Positions 19,490-30,200 of a stretch of 64,000 bases of DNA are shown one piece after another. The translations under genes were made by a program, and so were the position numbers. The notes beneath the pieces are model-generated. The model was given only the letters and a program-made list of their open reading frames with translations. It ran no database searches and was not told the DNA's origin. The stretch spans positions 62,001 through 126,000 of the forward strand of contig NZ_JAPWKB010000004.1 in the NCBI RefSeq assembly GCF_028283785.1. The letters are read 5' to 3'. Each line of letters begins with the position of its first letter. Positions within the stretch are counted from its first letter, which is position 1. Source of the DNA: Paraburkholderia sp. Its GTDB lineage: Bacteria > Pseudomonadota > Gammaproteobacteria > Burkholderiales > Burkholderiaceae.

Positions 19490-21859
19490 TCATTCGTAGT
19501 CGGTGAAGCGGGACTCGGGCGCCGGCGGCGGCGGCAACGGCGTGTAGCCGGATACGCCCGCACGGAACGCGGAGATCAGGCCGTTATCGACGCTCGACAA
19601 TCCCTTGAACGTCAACTGTGCAAGGAAGCGCGTGCCCGACGTGGTCTGACCGGATGTATTCAGCCCGTTTGCATACCGCTGGAAGCCCACCCCGAGCGTC
19701 CAGCAGTCGGCATCGTATTGCAGGCCGAGCAAGCCGTCGACAACCTTGTGGCCGCCGAGGTCGTAATTGAAACGACCCACGGCATAGACACGATGCGACA
19801 GCGGCCATTGACCGGAGATCAGCACCTGGTTGATCGGTTCGTTGTCGAGCGTGGAGTTGGCGCGCGTATAGCGATACGCGACGTTGATGACCTTCCCCGT
19901 GGCCGGACTGAAGCCGAAACCGATGCTGGTCTTGGTCAGCTGGTTGTTGTCGGCATTATATTGGAACGCAGTTTCCGACGCGAAACCGGCCCCGAGCTTC
20001 AGCGACGCGCCCGCGATCAGGTCCGAGTGCGTTGCCTGCGCGGTGCTTTCCGCCGACGACAGCGTGACCCGCTGGTCCTGGAAATAGTACTGCTGCGCGA
20101 CCACGAAACGCGCGCGTTCGTCGCCGGTAGCGGGATCGAGGAAACGCGTGGTGATCGCGGCCGTCAGACGGTTCGCGTCGGCGATCCGGTCGCCGCCGAC
20201 GAACGTGTTCGGCGTGAAGATTTCCGCGAGGCCGAAGTCGGAATCTGCGGTATCGAACAGCGGCACCATCGACTGGTCGCGATACGGCGTGTACACGTAG
20301 TAAAGCCGCGGCTCCAGCGTCTGGATGAAGTCCTGGCCGAACAGCCGCACCGAACGGTCGAACACGAGACCGGTATCGAACGACAGCGTCGGAATCGATT
20401 CCGTGAAGTTCTTCGGCTGACCGGCGGGTGCGTCCGCGCCGATGTTGCGCAGGTCGTACGACGCGAAGTGCCATTGCACCTTCGGCGTGACGAAGTAGCC
20501 CGGCCCGACCACCGAATACGACACGTACGGGTTGAACATCACCCGGTCGCCTTCGGTCGCGTCCGCCGTCGTGATGCTGAAGCGCGAGTAATCCGCCTCG
20601 GCGCCGAAATCGAAACCGCCGACGTTGTACTTCGCGTACTTCACGTTCAACTGCGGCTCACGGCCGTAAGGCGTGCCGGTCGACGACGTGAAGGTCTGGA
20701 AATGCTGCTCGCGCGCCAGCACCGACCACGGACCGTGGTTGTACGTCAGCCCGGCTTCCTGCTGGAACAGCGTCTGCGTGCCGTTCAGGATCTGGCTGCT
20801 GGCCGCGGACAGGTCTTCGGAATAGCGCGAATCCGAAACCTTGTTGTAATACACGTACGCGCCGAAGCCGCTGCCGAGGTTCTGGCTGTGCTTGATGTAC
20901 AGCGCGTAGCGATTGGTCTTGGTGATCGCGTCGTCCGGCAGGAACTCGCCGGTGATCGACCCCGAATACGTGGGCGACAGATAGCGGAACTCGGTCGACA
21001 CCTGCACGCCGCGCTTCGAGATCAGGCGCGGCGTCACCGTCATATCGCGATTCGGCGCGATATTGAAGTAATACGGCAGCGACAGCTCGTAGCCGTTGGT
21101 CGAACTGACGGAGAAGGTCGGCGGCAACAGGCCGCTGCGCCGGTCGCCCGACAACGGGAACGACAGCCACGGCGACGCGAACACCGGCACGCCCTGGAAA
21201 AACAGCACGCCGTTGTGCGCGACGCCTTCGTCGGCGCCGGTGTCGAAGTTGAACTCGGTGCCCTTGATGTACCAGGCGGGATCGTCCGCGCACTGGCACG
21301 CCGTGTAGGTGGCATGCGAGAAGGTCGAGCGCTCGCTGTCGAGCAGATCGACGCGCTCGGCACTGCCCGAGCCGCCCGTCACGTTGAAGTGATACTTCGG
21401 CGAAGTCATGAAGCCTTCGCTCGAGTCCACCTTCATGTGCGCTTCGGGTCCGACGAAGGTCGCGCCGTTGTTGTCGACGTGCACCTGGCCGTACGCGTCG
21501 GCCATGTCGCTGTCCTGATCGTAGTGCAGCGCATCGGCCTTGATCACGACGTTGCCATGACGGATTTCCGCCGAGCCTTTGGCGGCGGCGTCACGGTCGG
21601 TCGTGCCGGTGGTCGAGTCGCCGATTACGAAGGTGGCGGGCTTCTGGCCCGACGTCAACGTATGGTCTTCGAGCTGCGGGGCGAGCCGCATGCCCCAAGG
21701 CGCGTCGATCGGCTGCGCCTGTGCGGCGTCGCCCACAAGCTGGGCGTGCGCAAGCGCAGGCATCAGGCCCGGAACGGCGATCAACGCCGCGACAAGCCGC
21801 CTTCTGCGCGGCGTGCCGTCACAAGAGGGAATCGTTTGGGAAAGCTGTCTGGGCGGCAT
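19490..21859 (-). CDS. lptD: LPS-assembly protein LptD
   Basis: 789 residues. Outer-membrane barrel that, with LptE, inserts LPS in the outer leaflet. A signal peptide (about 20-39, ending ALAHAQ) is preceded by a long basic n-region. The periplasmic OstA/LptA-like jellyroll covers about 75-210 and the beta-barrel the rest. Cysteine pattern: after the signal peptide I find C188 and C190 (ACQC) and one near the C-terminus, C719 (YDADCW). E. coli has four Cys with an adjacent CC pair, so the disulfide scheme must differ. It is divergent from amgK-murU across 225 bp. Confidence 0.95.
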   Translation of the reverse strand: MPPRQLSQTIPSCDGTPRRRRLVAALIAVPGLMPALAHAQLVGDAAQAQPIDAPWGMRLAPQLEDHTLTSGQKPATFVIGDSTTGTTDRDAAAKGSAEIRHGNVVIKADALHYDQDSDMADAYGQVHVDNNGATFVGPEAHMKVDSSEGFMTSPKYHFNVTGGSGSAERVDLLDSERSTFSHATYTACQCADDPAWYIKGTEFNFDTGADEGVAHNGVLFFQGVPVFASPWLSFPLSGDRRSGLLPPTFSVSSTNGYELSLPYYFNIAPNRDMTVTPRLISKRGVQVSTEFRYLSPTYSGSITGEFLPDDAITKTNRYALYIKHSQNLGSGFGAYVYYNKVSDSRYSEDLSAASSQILNGTQTLFQQEAGLTYNHGPWSVLAREQHFQTFTSSTGTPYGREPQLNVKYAKYNVGGFDFGAEADYSRFSITTADATEGDRVMFNPYVSYSVVGPGYFVTPKVQWHFASYDLRNIGADAPAGQPKNFTESIPTLSFDTGLVFDRSVRLFGQDFIQTLEPRLYYVYTPYRDQSMVPLFDTADSDFGLAEIFTPNTFVGGDRIADANRLTAAITTRFLDPATGDERARFVVAQQYYFQDQRVTLSSAESTAQATHSDLIAGASLKLGAGFASETAFQYNADNNQLTKTSIGFGFSPATGKVINVAYRYTRANSTLDNEPINQVLISGQWPLSHRVYAVGRFNYDLGGHKVVDGLLGLQYDADCWTLGVGFQRYANGLNTSGQTTSGTRFLAQLTFKGLSSVDNGLISAFRAGVSGYTPLPPPPAPESRFTDYE

Positions 21860-22084
21860 GTATCGTTTGGCGAATCGGCTCGTCAGCCCGCTTTAGTCAG
21901 TCACGCTCCGCCGCCTGCGCTACCTGACCGTGACAGTCGGCGGCACATCGATATCTACAATCTGTCGAACGATGATGCAGGCGGTGAAGCGGGAAGGGTG
22001 AAAAGGTGACGCGAGCCGCGTCAAAAAAGTCGTGGGGTATTATATGGCAAGACGTTGCCCCCCTGAATTTGCCTTCCGGTTTTC

Positions 22085-23149
22085 ATGATCCTGCCTGACG
22101 TTTCTCCCGCCTCCGATCCCCGCCTCGACACGCTGCGCGCATGGCTGAACAATCACGCCGAGCGTTACGCACTCGACCTCGCCACGCTCGCGCCCGCTTC
22201 CGCCGATGCCAGTTTTCGCCGCTATTTCCGCATTACGGGTAAGGCTGCGCAAGAAAACCCGCTCGCCACACTGATCGCTGTCGATGCGCCGCCGCCGGAA
22301 AAGTGCCGTGAATTTGTGCAGATCGCACAATTGCTGGATGCGGCAGGCGTGCACGTGCCTCGCATACTCGAAGTCGATTTCGACGCCGGCCTGATGCTCG
22401 TGACCGATCTCGGCACCGAATCGTACCTGTCCGTGCTGTCCGATCCGCAAGCGTTGACCGACGGCCGCGCGCGCCGCCTGATGCGCGACGCGATCGACGC
22501 GCTGATCCGCTTCCAGCTCACCACCTGCAGCGACACGTTGCCGTCGTTCGACGAAGCGTTCCTGCGACGCGAGATGGAGCTGATGCCCGAATGGTTTATC
22601 GGACGCCATCTGGGCCGCGACCTCGACGACACCACCCGCGCACTGCTCGACCGTACGTTTGCGCTGCTGATCGCGAGTGCGCGCGCGCAACCGCAGGTGT
22701 TCATGCTGCGCGATTTCATGCCGCGCAACCTGATGGTCGCCGCGCCGAATCCGGGCGTGCTCGACTTCCAGGACGCCGTGCTCGGGCCGATCACTTACGA
22801 CATCGCCTCGCTGTTGCGCGACGCGTTTCTGAGCTGGGACGAAGAATTCGAGATCGACTGCTTCGTGTACTACTGGGAGCGTGCGAAAAAGGCCGGCCTG
22901 CCGGTCGATGGCGATTTCGGCGAGTTCTATCGTCAGATCGAATGGATGGGCTTGCAGCGGCATATCAAGGTGCTCGGGCTGTTCTGCCGGATCCACTATC
23001 GCGACGGCAAGCCGCATTACATGGCGGATCTGCCGCGCTTTATCGGCTACGCGCGCAAGGTGTGCGAGCGGTATCGGCCGCTTGGGCCGTTCGCAAAGCT
23101 GCTCGACGAACTCGAAGGCCGCGCGATCGACGTCGGTTATACGTTTTGA
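22085..23149 (+). CDS. amgK: N-acetylmuramate/N-acetylglucosamine kinase
   Basis: 354 residues, aminoglycoside-phosphotransferase fold. AmgK phosphorylates recycled MurNAc (and GlcNAc) at C1. It shows a nucleotide-site Ser/Phe loop DASFRRYFRITG, the catalytic loop LRDFMPRNLM and the Mg2+ motif LDFQDAVLGP. The family His before the catalytic Asp is Arg or Leu here (MLRDF rather than HRDY). Identity is strengthened by its partner murU, overlapping or nearly so downstream, and by the divergent lptD, the same arrangement as in Pseudomonas. Confidence 0.9.
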   Translation: MILPDVSPASDPRLDTLRAWLNNHAERYALDLATLAPASADASFRRYFRITGKAAQENPLATLIAVDAPPPEKCREFVQIAQLLDAAGVHVPRILEVDFDAGLMLVTDLGTESYLSVLSDPQALTDGRARRLMRDAIDALIRFQLTTCSDTLPSFDEAFLRREMELMPEWFIGRHLGRDLDDTTRALLDRTFALLIASARAQPQVFMLRDFMPRNLMVAAPNPGVLDFQDAVLGPITYDIASLLRDAFLSWDEEFEIDCFVYYWERAKKAGLPVDGDFGEFYRQIEWMGLQRHIKVLGLFCRIHYRDGKPHYMADLPRFIGYARKVCERYRPLGPFAKLLDELEGRAIDVGYTF

Positions 23150-23163
23150 GCGCGCCGCTGCCG

Positions 23164-23901
23164 GTGAACGCGAGTCCGGAGCCGCTGACTTGCGCGATGA
23201 TTTTCGCCGCCGGTCGCGGCGAAAGAATGCGGCCGTTGACGGATAGCTGCCCCAAGCCGCTGCTTCAGGTGGGCGGCAAGGCGTTGATCGTCTGGCAGAT
23301 CGAGCGGCTTGCCGCAGCCGGATTCCAGACCGTCGTGATCAATCATGCATGGCTCGGCGCACAGATCGAAGCCACGGTCGGCGACGGCGCGCGATGGGGC
23401 ATCCGTGTCCTGTATTCGGCTGAAACCGAGGCGCTAGAAACCGCGGGCGGAATCGCCCAGGCGCTGCCGCTGATCGATCCTTCGGCGCAAGGTCGGCGGT
23501 TCGTCGCCGTCAGCGGAGACGTCTTCACCGACTTCGATTACGCGTCGCTGAGCAAGCAGGCCGCGCGGCTTGCCGGGATGCGCGAGCCGGGTATGCATCT
23601 GGTGATGGTGCCGAATCCGTCGTTTCATCCGCGCGGCGACTTCGCGCTGTCCGACGATGGCCGGTTGTCGCTCGACGGTTCGCAGAAGCTCACGTTCGGC
23701 AATATCGGCGTCTACGATTCACGCATGTTCGTCGATCTTCCCAAGGGCGTCGCGAAGGCGTTGACGCCGTATTACCGGGAGACGATTGCTGCCGGACGCG
23801 CTTCCGGCGAGCTGTATCAAGGCGCGTGGGAAAACGTCGGAACGCCCGCGCAACTCCACGCGCTCGACGCGGCTCTGATCGCCCGCCGTCCTGCCGTGTA
23901 G
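23164..23901 (+). CDS. murU: N-acetylmuramate alpha-1-phosphate uridylyltransferase
   Basis: About 245 residues. Converts MurNAc-1-P to UDP-MurNAc, completing the recycling route that bypasses MurA/MurB and lowers fosfomycin sensitivity in organisms that have it. It shows the nucleotidyltransferase signature AAGRGERMRPLTD with Lys in CPKPLLQVGG, and the metal-binding SGDVFTDFD. The start is uncertain: I use GTG 23164 (MNASPEPLTCAMIFAAGRG). TTG 23146 overlaps the amgK stop, and the ATG at 23197 would leave almost no leader. Coupled translation with amgK is likely either way. Confidence 0.9.
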   Translation: MNASPEPLTCAMIFAAGRGERMRPLTDSCPKPLLQVGGKALIVWQIERLAAAGFQTVVINHAWLGAQIEATVGDGARWGIRVLYSAETEALETAGGIAQALPLIDPSAQGRRFVAVSGDVFTDFDYASLSKQAARLAGMREPGMHLVMVPNPSFHPRGDFALSDDGRLSLDGSQKLTFGNIGVYDSRMFVDLPKGVAKALTPYYRETIAAGRASGELYQGAWENVGTPAQLHALDAALIARRPAV

Positions 23902-23911
23902 TTTTCCGACG

Positions 23912-23939
23912 CGCCGGGCGGCATCGTATGCGCCCGGCG
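23912..23939. terminator. Strong hairpin between convergent murU and ABC exporter
   Basis: Nine-base perfect stem CGCCGGGCG / CGCCCGGCG with a ten-base loop, placed in the 66-bp gap between two convergent stops. There is no long T-run on either side (GTCGTTTCC on plus; CGTCGGAAAAC on minus), so termination may be weak or Rho-assisted. Confidence 0.45.
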
Positions 23940-23967
23940 GTCGTTTCCACCCTTCACGCGCGGCGCC

Positions 23968-25872
23968 TCACGGCACCTGCGTGACCGCCACGCGCTCCGC
24001 ATCGCGCCCTTCCGCCGTGTCTTCCGACTGCTCCGCCCGCTGTTGCTGGAGCGCCCACATCTGCGCGAACAGACCGTTCGCGCGAATCAACTCCGCGTGC
24101 GTCCCGCGCTCGACGATCCGCCCACGATCCATCACGATGATCTGCTGTGCGTGCACGACCGTCGATAACCGGTGCGCGATGATCAGCGTGGTCCGGTCTC
24201 GCGCAATCTGGTTGAGCTCGTGCTGGATGGCGCGCTCCGAACGCGAATCCAGCGCGGACGTCGCTTCGTCGAACAGCAGGATGGGCGGATTCTTCAGGAT
24301 CGTGCGCGCGATCGCCACGCGCTGCTTTTCCCCGCCCGACAACTTCAGGCCGCGCTCGCCGACGGGCGTTTCATATCCCTTCGGCAAGCCTTCGATGAAC
24401 TCGTGAATATGCGCGGCGCGCGCCGCCGCGATCACTTCGTCGCGGCTTGCCGACGGACGGCCGTAAGCAATGTTGTAGTAGATCGTGTCGTTGAACAGCA
24501 CCGTGTCCTGCGGCACGATGCCGATCGCCGCGCGCAGCGAATCCTGCGTCACGTCGCGAATATCCTGACCGTCGATCGTGATCGCGCCGCCGCCGTCGCG
24601 CCCGATGTCGTAGAAACGGAACATCAGGCGCGCCAACGTCGATTTGCCCGACCCGCTGTGACCCACCACCGCGGTCGTCGTGCCGGCCGGTATCGTGAAA
24701 CTGATGCCGTGCAGGATCTGACGGGCCGGCTCGTACGCGAAGTTCACGTCGTCGAAACGCACCTGCGCGCCGCTGATGTTCAATGCCGGCGCGTCGGGTA
24801 CGTCCGGCACTTCCTGCGCGGCGCCGAGCAGCGTGAACATCCGGTCCATATCGGTCAGGCTCTGCTTCAGTTCGCGATAAATCACGCCGAGAAAATTCAG
24901 CGGAATATAAAGCTGCAGCATGAACGTGTTGATCAGCACCAGATCGCCGAGCGTCAGGCGCCCCGCCATCACGCCTTGCGTCGCGCGCCACAGGATGAAC
25001 ACCAGGCCCGTGCCGATAATCGCCTGCTGTCCGAAATTCAACGCCGACAGCGAGGTCTGCGACTTCACCGCAGCGGCCCGATAGCGCTTCAGGTTCTCGT
25101 CGTATCGCGCGGCTTCCCATTCCTCGTTGCCAAAATATTTCACCGTTTCATAGTTCAGCAGCGAGTCGATCGCGCGCGAATTCGCCTTCGAATCCAGATC
25201 GTTCATCGTCCGGCGATAATGCGTGCGCCATTCGGTCACCTTCACCGTGAACACGATGTACACGGCTAGCGCAATGAACGTGACGATCGCGTAATACGCC
25301 TCGTATTTCACGACGAAAAATCCCAGCACGAGACCGACTTCCACGAGCGTCGGCAGGATGCTGTACAGCGAATACGAGATCAGCTGGGTAATACCGCGCG
25401 TGCCGCGCTCGATGTCGCGCGACATGCCGCCCGTCTGACGCTCCAGATGAAACCGCAGCGACAACGCGTGCAAGTGGCGGAACACTTTCAGCGCGAGTTG
25501 CCGCACCGCGCTCTGGGTCACCTTAGAAAACAGGATTTCGCGCAGTTCGGTGAACAGCGACGTGGACAGACGCACCACCGCATACGCGACCACCAGCATC
25601 CCCACGCCGCTGAGCAGAACGATGCCCGGCGCGTGCTCCGCGCGACCGAGCGCGGTCAGATGCTGGACCGACGACAAACCGTCGACGATCCGCTTCATCA
25701 CGATCGGCACGCCGAGATTGGCGACCTTCGCACCGATCAGGCAGGTCAGCGCGAACGCCACCCGCCATTTGTACGCGGCCAGATAAGGCAGCAGCGAGAC
25801 GATCGCTTGCCAGTCGTTGCGAGGCTGGGTGGAGATCGGGGCGGGTTCGTTCGAGGCGGAATAGCGACGCAT
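23968..25872 (-). CDS. ABC exporter, Atm1/HMT1 type
   Basis: 634-residue half transporter in the inner membrane: six N-terminal membrane helices (about 40-330), then the nucleotide-binding domain. It shows Walker A GHSGSGKSTLARL, signature LSGGEKQRVAIAR and Walker B ILLFDEATSALD, all intact. The N-terminal membrane sequence (IVSLLPYLAAYKWRVAFALT) and linker resemble bacterial Atm1, which exports glutathione-metal or glutathione-persulfide species. Substrate is inferred from family only. It is convergent with murU and divergent from the thioesterase. Confidence 0.88.
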   Translation of the reverse strand: MRRYSASNEPAPISTQPRNDWQAIVSLLPYLAAYKWRVAFALTCLIGAKVANLGVPIVMKRIVDGLSSVQHLTALGRAEHAPGIVLLSGVGMLVVAYAVVRLSTSLFTELREILFSKVTQSAVRQLALKVFRHLHALSLRFHLERQTGGMSRDIERGTRGITQLISYSLYSILPTLVEVGLVLGFFVVKYEAYYAIVTFIALAVYIVFTVKVTEWRTHYRRTMNDLDSKANSRAIDSLLNYETVKYFGNEEWEAARYDENLKRYRAAAVKSQTSLSALNFGQQAIIGTGLVFILWRATQGVMAGRLTLGDLVLINTFMLQLYIPLNFLGVIYRELKQSLTDMDRMFTLLGAAQEVPDVPDAPALNISGAQVRFDDVNFAYEPARQILHGISFTIPAGTTTAVVGHSGSGKSTLARLMFRFYDIGRDGGGAITIDGQDIRDVTQDSLRAAIGIVPQDTVLFNDTIYYNIAYGRPSASRDEVIAAARAAHIHEFIEGLPKGYETPVGERGLKLSGGEKQRVAIARTILKNPPILLFDEATSALDSRSERAIQHELNQIARDRTTLIIAHRLSTVVHAQQIIVMDRGRIVERGTHAELIRANGLFAQMWALQQQRAEQSEDTAEGRDAERVAVTQVP

Positions 25873-26099
25873 TGCGGGTTCTGCTGGTGGGGACGGACTG
25901 CCGGAAAGGCTGCGCCGGACGCGCCCGCAGGCGGACCGCCGATCACGCTTTCCCGTACAATTCCTGATCTTTTCTATCTTTGTATTGTCGCAGAAGCCGG
26001 CTGGCGCCGCTTTCCACGGGCTGGGCCGGCGTATCGCTGGTCACGTCGCTGTCCCGAAACTCTGCCGCCGGTTGTGCCAATCCGTTCAGGGGTGTTCGA

Positions 26100-26495
26100 A
26101 TGACCGATCTTCTTCAGCTTCCGCAAAAACCGTGTGCGCTGCGCGTCGTGCCGCAACCGTCGGACGCGAACGTCCACGGCGACGTGTTCGGCGGCTGGAT
26201 CATGGCGCAGGTGGATATTGCCGGATCGATTCCCGCGAGCCGTCGCGCGAACGGCCGCGTGGCGACGGTGGCGGTCAACTCTTTCGTGTTCAAGCAACCG
26301 GTGTTCGTCGGCGATCTGCTCAGTTTTTACGCGGATATCGTCAAGACCGGCAATACATCGGTGACGGTGTCGGTCGAGGTGTACGCGCAACGGATGAGCC
26401 TCGCCGAAGAAGTCGTCAAAGTCACCGAAGCGCTCCTCACCTACGTCGCCACCGACAGCGACCGCAAGCCGCGCGCGCTGCCGCTGGTCGACTGA
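26100..26495 (+). CDS. yciA: Acyl-CoA thioesterase, YciA-type hotdog fold
   Basis: 131 residues, single hotdog domain. It shows the family block NVHGDVFGGWIMAQVDIAG with the catalytic Asp and the C-terminal VKVTEALLTYVA. YciA enzymes hydrolyse a broad range of acyl-CoAs in the cytosol. The ATG at 26100 gives the expected MTDLLQLPQKPCALRVVPQP; in-frame sequence upstream to 25980 looks non-coding. It ends 41 bp from the convergent acetyltransferase stop. Confidence 0.93.
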   Translation: MTDLLQLPQKPCALRVVPQPSDANVHGDVFGGWIMAQVDIAGSIPASRRANGRVATVAVNSFVFKQPVFVGDLLSFYADIVKTGNTSVTVSVEVYAQRMSLAEEVVKVTEALLTYVATDSDRKPRALPLVD

Positions 26496-26536
26496 ATTCG
26501 CGGCATCCGCTCCGCGACAGGCCGCGCTCGAACCGG

Positions 26537-27088
26537 TCAGGCGTGCAGCCAGTCGCGGCGCAGCAACGAAAAATGCAGCAGGTCGTGATGTGCGCCCTGC
26601 CAGAAACCGGCCTCGCGGGCGGTGCCCTCGCGGACAAAGCCCAGCGTCTGCGCCAGTTTCAATGACGGCGCGTTGTCCGGATGAATCTGCGCTTCGATCC
26701 GGTTCAGCGTCATCTGGTCGAAACCCCAGTCGAGCGCCGCCGTCAGCGCCTCGTGCATCAGCCCCGCGCCGCGCGCCGATTGCGCCAGTTCATAGCCGAC
26801 CGTACAGGTCTTCCAGCTTCGATTCCATTTGAACAGCCCGCACGAGCCGATCAGCTCGCCGTCGCGCTTGTGCACGAGCCCCCAGCGCACGCCGGGATTG
26901 GGCATTGCCCGCCAGCTGGCGAACGCTTCGATCAGCCGCTCGGCCTGACGCACGTCGATCATCGGATCGCCGCCGAACCAGCGCATGCCGATCGCGTCGC
27001 CGTGAATCGCGAACAGCGCGGGCGCGTCGGCGATCACCAGTTCGCGCAGTAGCAAACGCGGTGTGTCGAGCGTGGGAAATTCGGCCAT
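26537..27088 (-). CDS. GNAT acetyltransferase, RimJ/RimL-like
   Basis: 183 residues. It opens with TPRLLLRELVIADAPALFAI, typical of the RimJ/RimL/spermidine branch of N-acetyltransferases, and has an acetyl-CoA site near ELAQSARGAGLMHEAL followed by NRIEAQIHPDNAPSLKLAQT. The first part of the CoA loop reads QSARGAG rather than the usual Q/RxxGxG/A, a minor variation. The substrate (protein N-terminus, amino acid or antibiotic) cannot be told. It stands alone between a convergent thioesterase and an upstream GGDEF-EAL gene on the same strand. Confidence 0.87.
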   Translation of the reverse strand: MAEFPTLDTPRLLLRELVIADAPALFAIHGDAIGMRWFGGDPMIDVRQAERLIEAFASWRAMPNPGVRWGLVHKRDGELIGSCGLFKWNRSWKTCTVGYELAQSARGAGLMHEALTAALDWGFDQMTLNRIEAQIHPDNAPSLKLAQTLGFVREGTAREAGFWQGAHHDLLHFSLLRRDWLHA

Positions 27089-27207
27089 CGAGGTCCGTGG
27101 CGTCGGGCGCCGTCAAAGGTTCAGTGCGCAGGTTCCAGCAATTCCGGGACCACATGCGTGCACGAACGACGCGCGATGCGCCGCTCACATCAATCGTGCA
27201 TCGTCAT

Positions 27208-30200
27208 TTATATGACCGCAACCTCGACGCCGTGCTGTAACAGCTGAGGAATTGCATCGCGTGGCAGCGGCTTCGCGAAATAGAAGCCCTGCATTTCATC
27301 GCACGCGCGTTGCCTGAGAAAATCGAGCTGCGCGGATGTCTCGACGCCTTCCGCGATCACCTGCAATTGCAGCGAATGCGCGAGCGCGATGATCGCCGAC
27401 GTAATGGTTTCGTCGTCGCCCGAGACGCCGATATCCGACACGAACGAGCGGTCGATCTTCAACCGGTCTACCGGGAAGCGCTTCAGATAACTCAGGCTCG
27501 AATAGCCGGTACCGAAGTCGTCGATCGCGATGCCGATGCCGAGCGCGCTCAATTCGTTGAGCATCATCACGGCTTCTTCGGCGTTGCGCATGATGGTGCT
27601 TTCGGTCAGTTCCAGTTCAAGATAACGCGGTTCGAGCCCAGTTTCCTGAAGCACCTCCATCACGAGCTGCGCGATATTGCGCTGCTGGAACTGCCGCGCC
27701 GACAGATTCACCGACACCCGCGCCGGCGGCAGTCCCGCGTCCTGCCACGCCTTGTTCTGACGGCACGCCTCGCGCAACACCCAGTCCGACAACGGTCCTA
27801 TCAAACCGCTCTCCTCCGCGACCGGAATGAACGACGACGGCGGAATCAGCCCCACTTCGGGATCGCTCCAGCGCACCAGCGCCTCCATCCCGACGATCTT
27901 GCCGGAGACCATATCGACCTGCGGCTGGTAGTGCAGCAAAAACTCGTTGTCGCGCAGCGCGCGACGCAGGCGCCGTTCGAGATTCATCCGCGCGCCCGCG
28001 CTCGCGTTCATCTCCGGCTGGAAAAACTGGAAGGTGTTGCGGCCCATGTCCTTCGCGCGATACATCGCGAGATCGGCCTTTTTCATCAGCGTTTCCGCGT
28101 CCTCGCCGTCTTGCGGGAACAGGCTCGCGCCCATGCTGCAACCGACGTACAACTCGGTGCCGTCGAGCCATACCGGCTCCGAAATCGACGCGCGCACGCG
28201 CTCCATCCACGCAATCAGCGACTGCTCGTCGACGGTATCGGTCATCACGATCACGAATTCGTCGCCGCCATGACGCGCGACCGTGTCGCTGGCGCGCGCA
28301 CAGCGCAGCAGCCGGTCGCCGACCACCGTCAACAGCCGGTCGCCGACGCTATGGCCGAGACTGTCGTTGACGTTCTTGAAGCCGTCCAGATCGATGAATA
28401 CGACCGCCACGCCCTTGTGATGCCGCGCGGCGAGAATCAGCGCGTGTTGTAGCCGGTCGCGCAACAGGTTGCGGTTCGGCAGCTTGGTCAGGCTGTCGTA
28501 GTTCGCCTGATATTCCAGCTGTTCCTGATAGCGGATCAGCGCGGTGACATCGTTGATCACGCCGATATGGTGGGTGGTTTCGCCCTGCGCGTTCGGCACC
28601 GGCGCGACGTAGAGCTGGTTCCAGAACAGTGCGCCGTCCTTGCGGTAATTGCGCAGCACGGCGCTGACTTCCCGATTCGCGAGCAGCGCCTGACGGATCG
28701 CCGCGATGCCTTCCTGATCGTGATCGTCGCGCTGCAACAGGCGGCAATCCTGGCCGATCACTTCCGCCGGATCGTAGCCGGTGATCCGCTTGAACGCGGG
28801 ATTCACGTACTCGATCAGATTGCCGGTCGGCGTCGGGCCGGTGATCAGGATCGCGTTCACGCTCGAATCGAGCGCGCGGCTTTGCAGACGCAACGCGAGA
28901 TCGGCGCGCTTGCGCTCGGTGATGTCCGTGTACGAGCCGAGCACGCCGATCACGCGGCCGTCGCTATCGGTGAACGGCAGCTTGCTCGTCACCGACGTGC
29001 GGTGCACGCCGTCGATCACCATGTCGAATTCGTAGTTCATCCTCGGCACGCCCGACTCGATCACCTCGCGATCGATGAGCCGCACGTCGTCGGCGAGCGC
29101 GTGCCACGGCAGCTCGTCGTCGGTCTTGCCGACCACCTGCTCCGGATACGCGAGCCCCGCATCGCGCGCGAAAGCCATGTTGCAACCCAGATAACGCGAC
29201 TCGCGATCCTTCCAGAAAATCCGTTGCGGAATATTGTCGATCACCGTTTCGAGCATCTGGTTCGACCGCTGCGCTTCGGCTTCGGCGTTGATCTGGTCGG
29301 TGACGTCGGCGGCGAGGACGAAATACGCGGCGCGGCCGTTGAAACTCAGCGCGTGATACGAGATTTCCGCGCGCACCGTCGAGCCGTCCTTGCGCCGGTG
29401 CTGCCACACGCCCGCGGTTTGCTGGCCGTGACGCGGCGCGATGCCGCTGCGCTGAAGATGCGATTCGAGCCGCCCGATTTCCGCATGCGGACGGATCGCG
29501 CGGATCGTCATCGCGAGAAACTCGGTTTCCGAATAACCGTATTGCTGCACCGCCGCCGCGTTGATCGCGAGAAACCGCAGGGTTTCGCAATCGAAGATGT
29601 AGATCGGCACCGGATGATTGTCGAACAGGCCGGACAGCCGCTCGTCGCTGACGCGCAACGAGCGCGCGAGGCGCAGCTTTTCACGCGCGACGCTTTCCCG
29701 ACGGCCGAACGTGTAGATCAGCAGCCCGCTGCCGAGCAGCATCGTGACGACCAGCAGCAGCGTCGCGCGGCGCGTCTCCTGCACGGATTGCATCAACGAC
29801 GCCTGAACCGCCTCGCGCTCGTTGGTGCGCAGCGTGGCCAGTTCGTTCTCGACGATCGCGAGGTTCATCCCGAGTTCGGTGTACGCGGTCGCGGCCGCGG
29901 CGCGGGCGGCTTCATTGGGGGCGTCGGGGGCGGTGGGATCGTTGGCTCCGGGCACCGTCAACGCGCCTTCGATGCCGCGCTGGATCGCGGCGCTGTCGGC
30001 GCTGACATCGGCGAAGTCGGCGCTCATCTGCGGGTTGTCGCGCCATGCGTCGCGCAATGCGTGATCGAGGGTCTGCAACGACGCGCCAAGTTGCACCGCC
30101 GTGCCGGCCGGCGCCGGATGCCCCGACGCGCCGACCCGTCCGACCGTCGAGACGCCGCGCTCCAGCGTCAGCCGGTACGCGTCGAGCTTCTGCTGGACGG

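Noticed and set aside
18929..22009. Open frame of 1026 codons antisense to surA and lptD
   Set aside because: It runs through two real genes and their gap; no recognisable domain.
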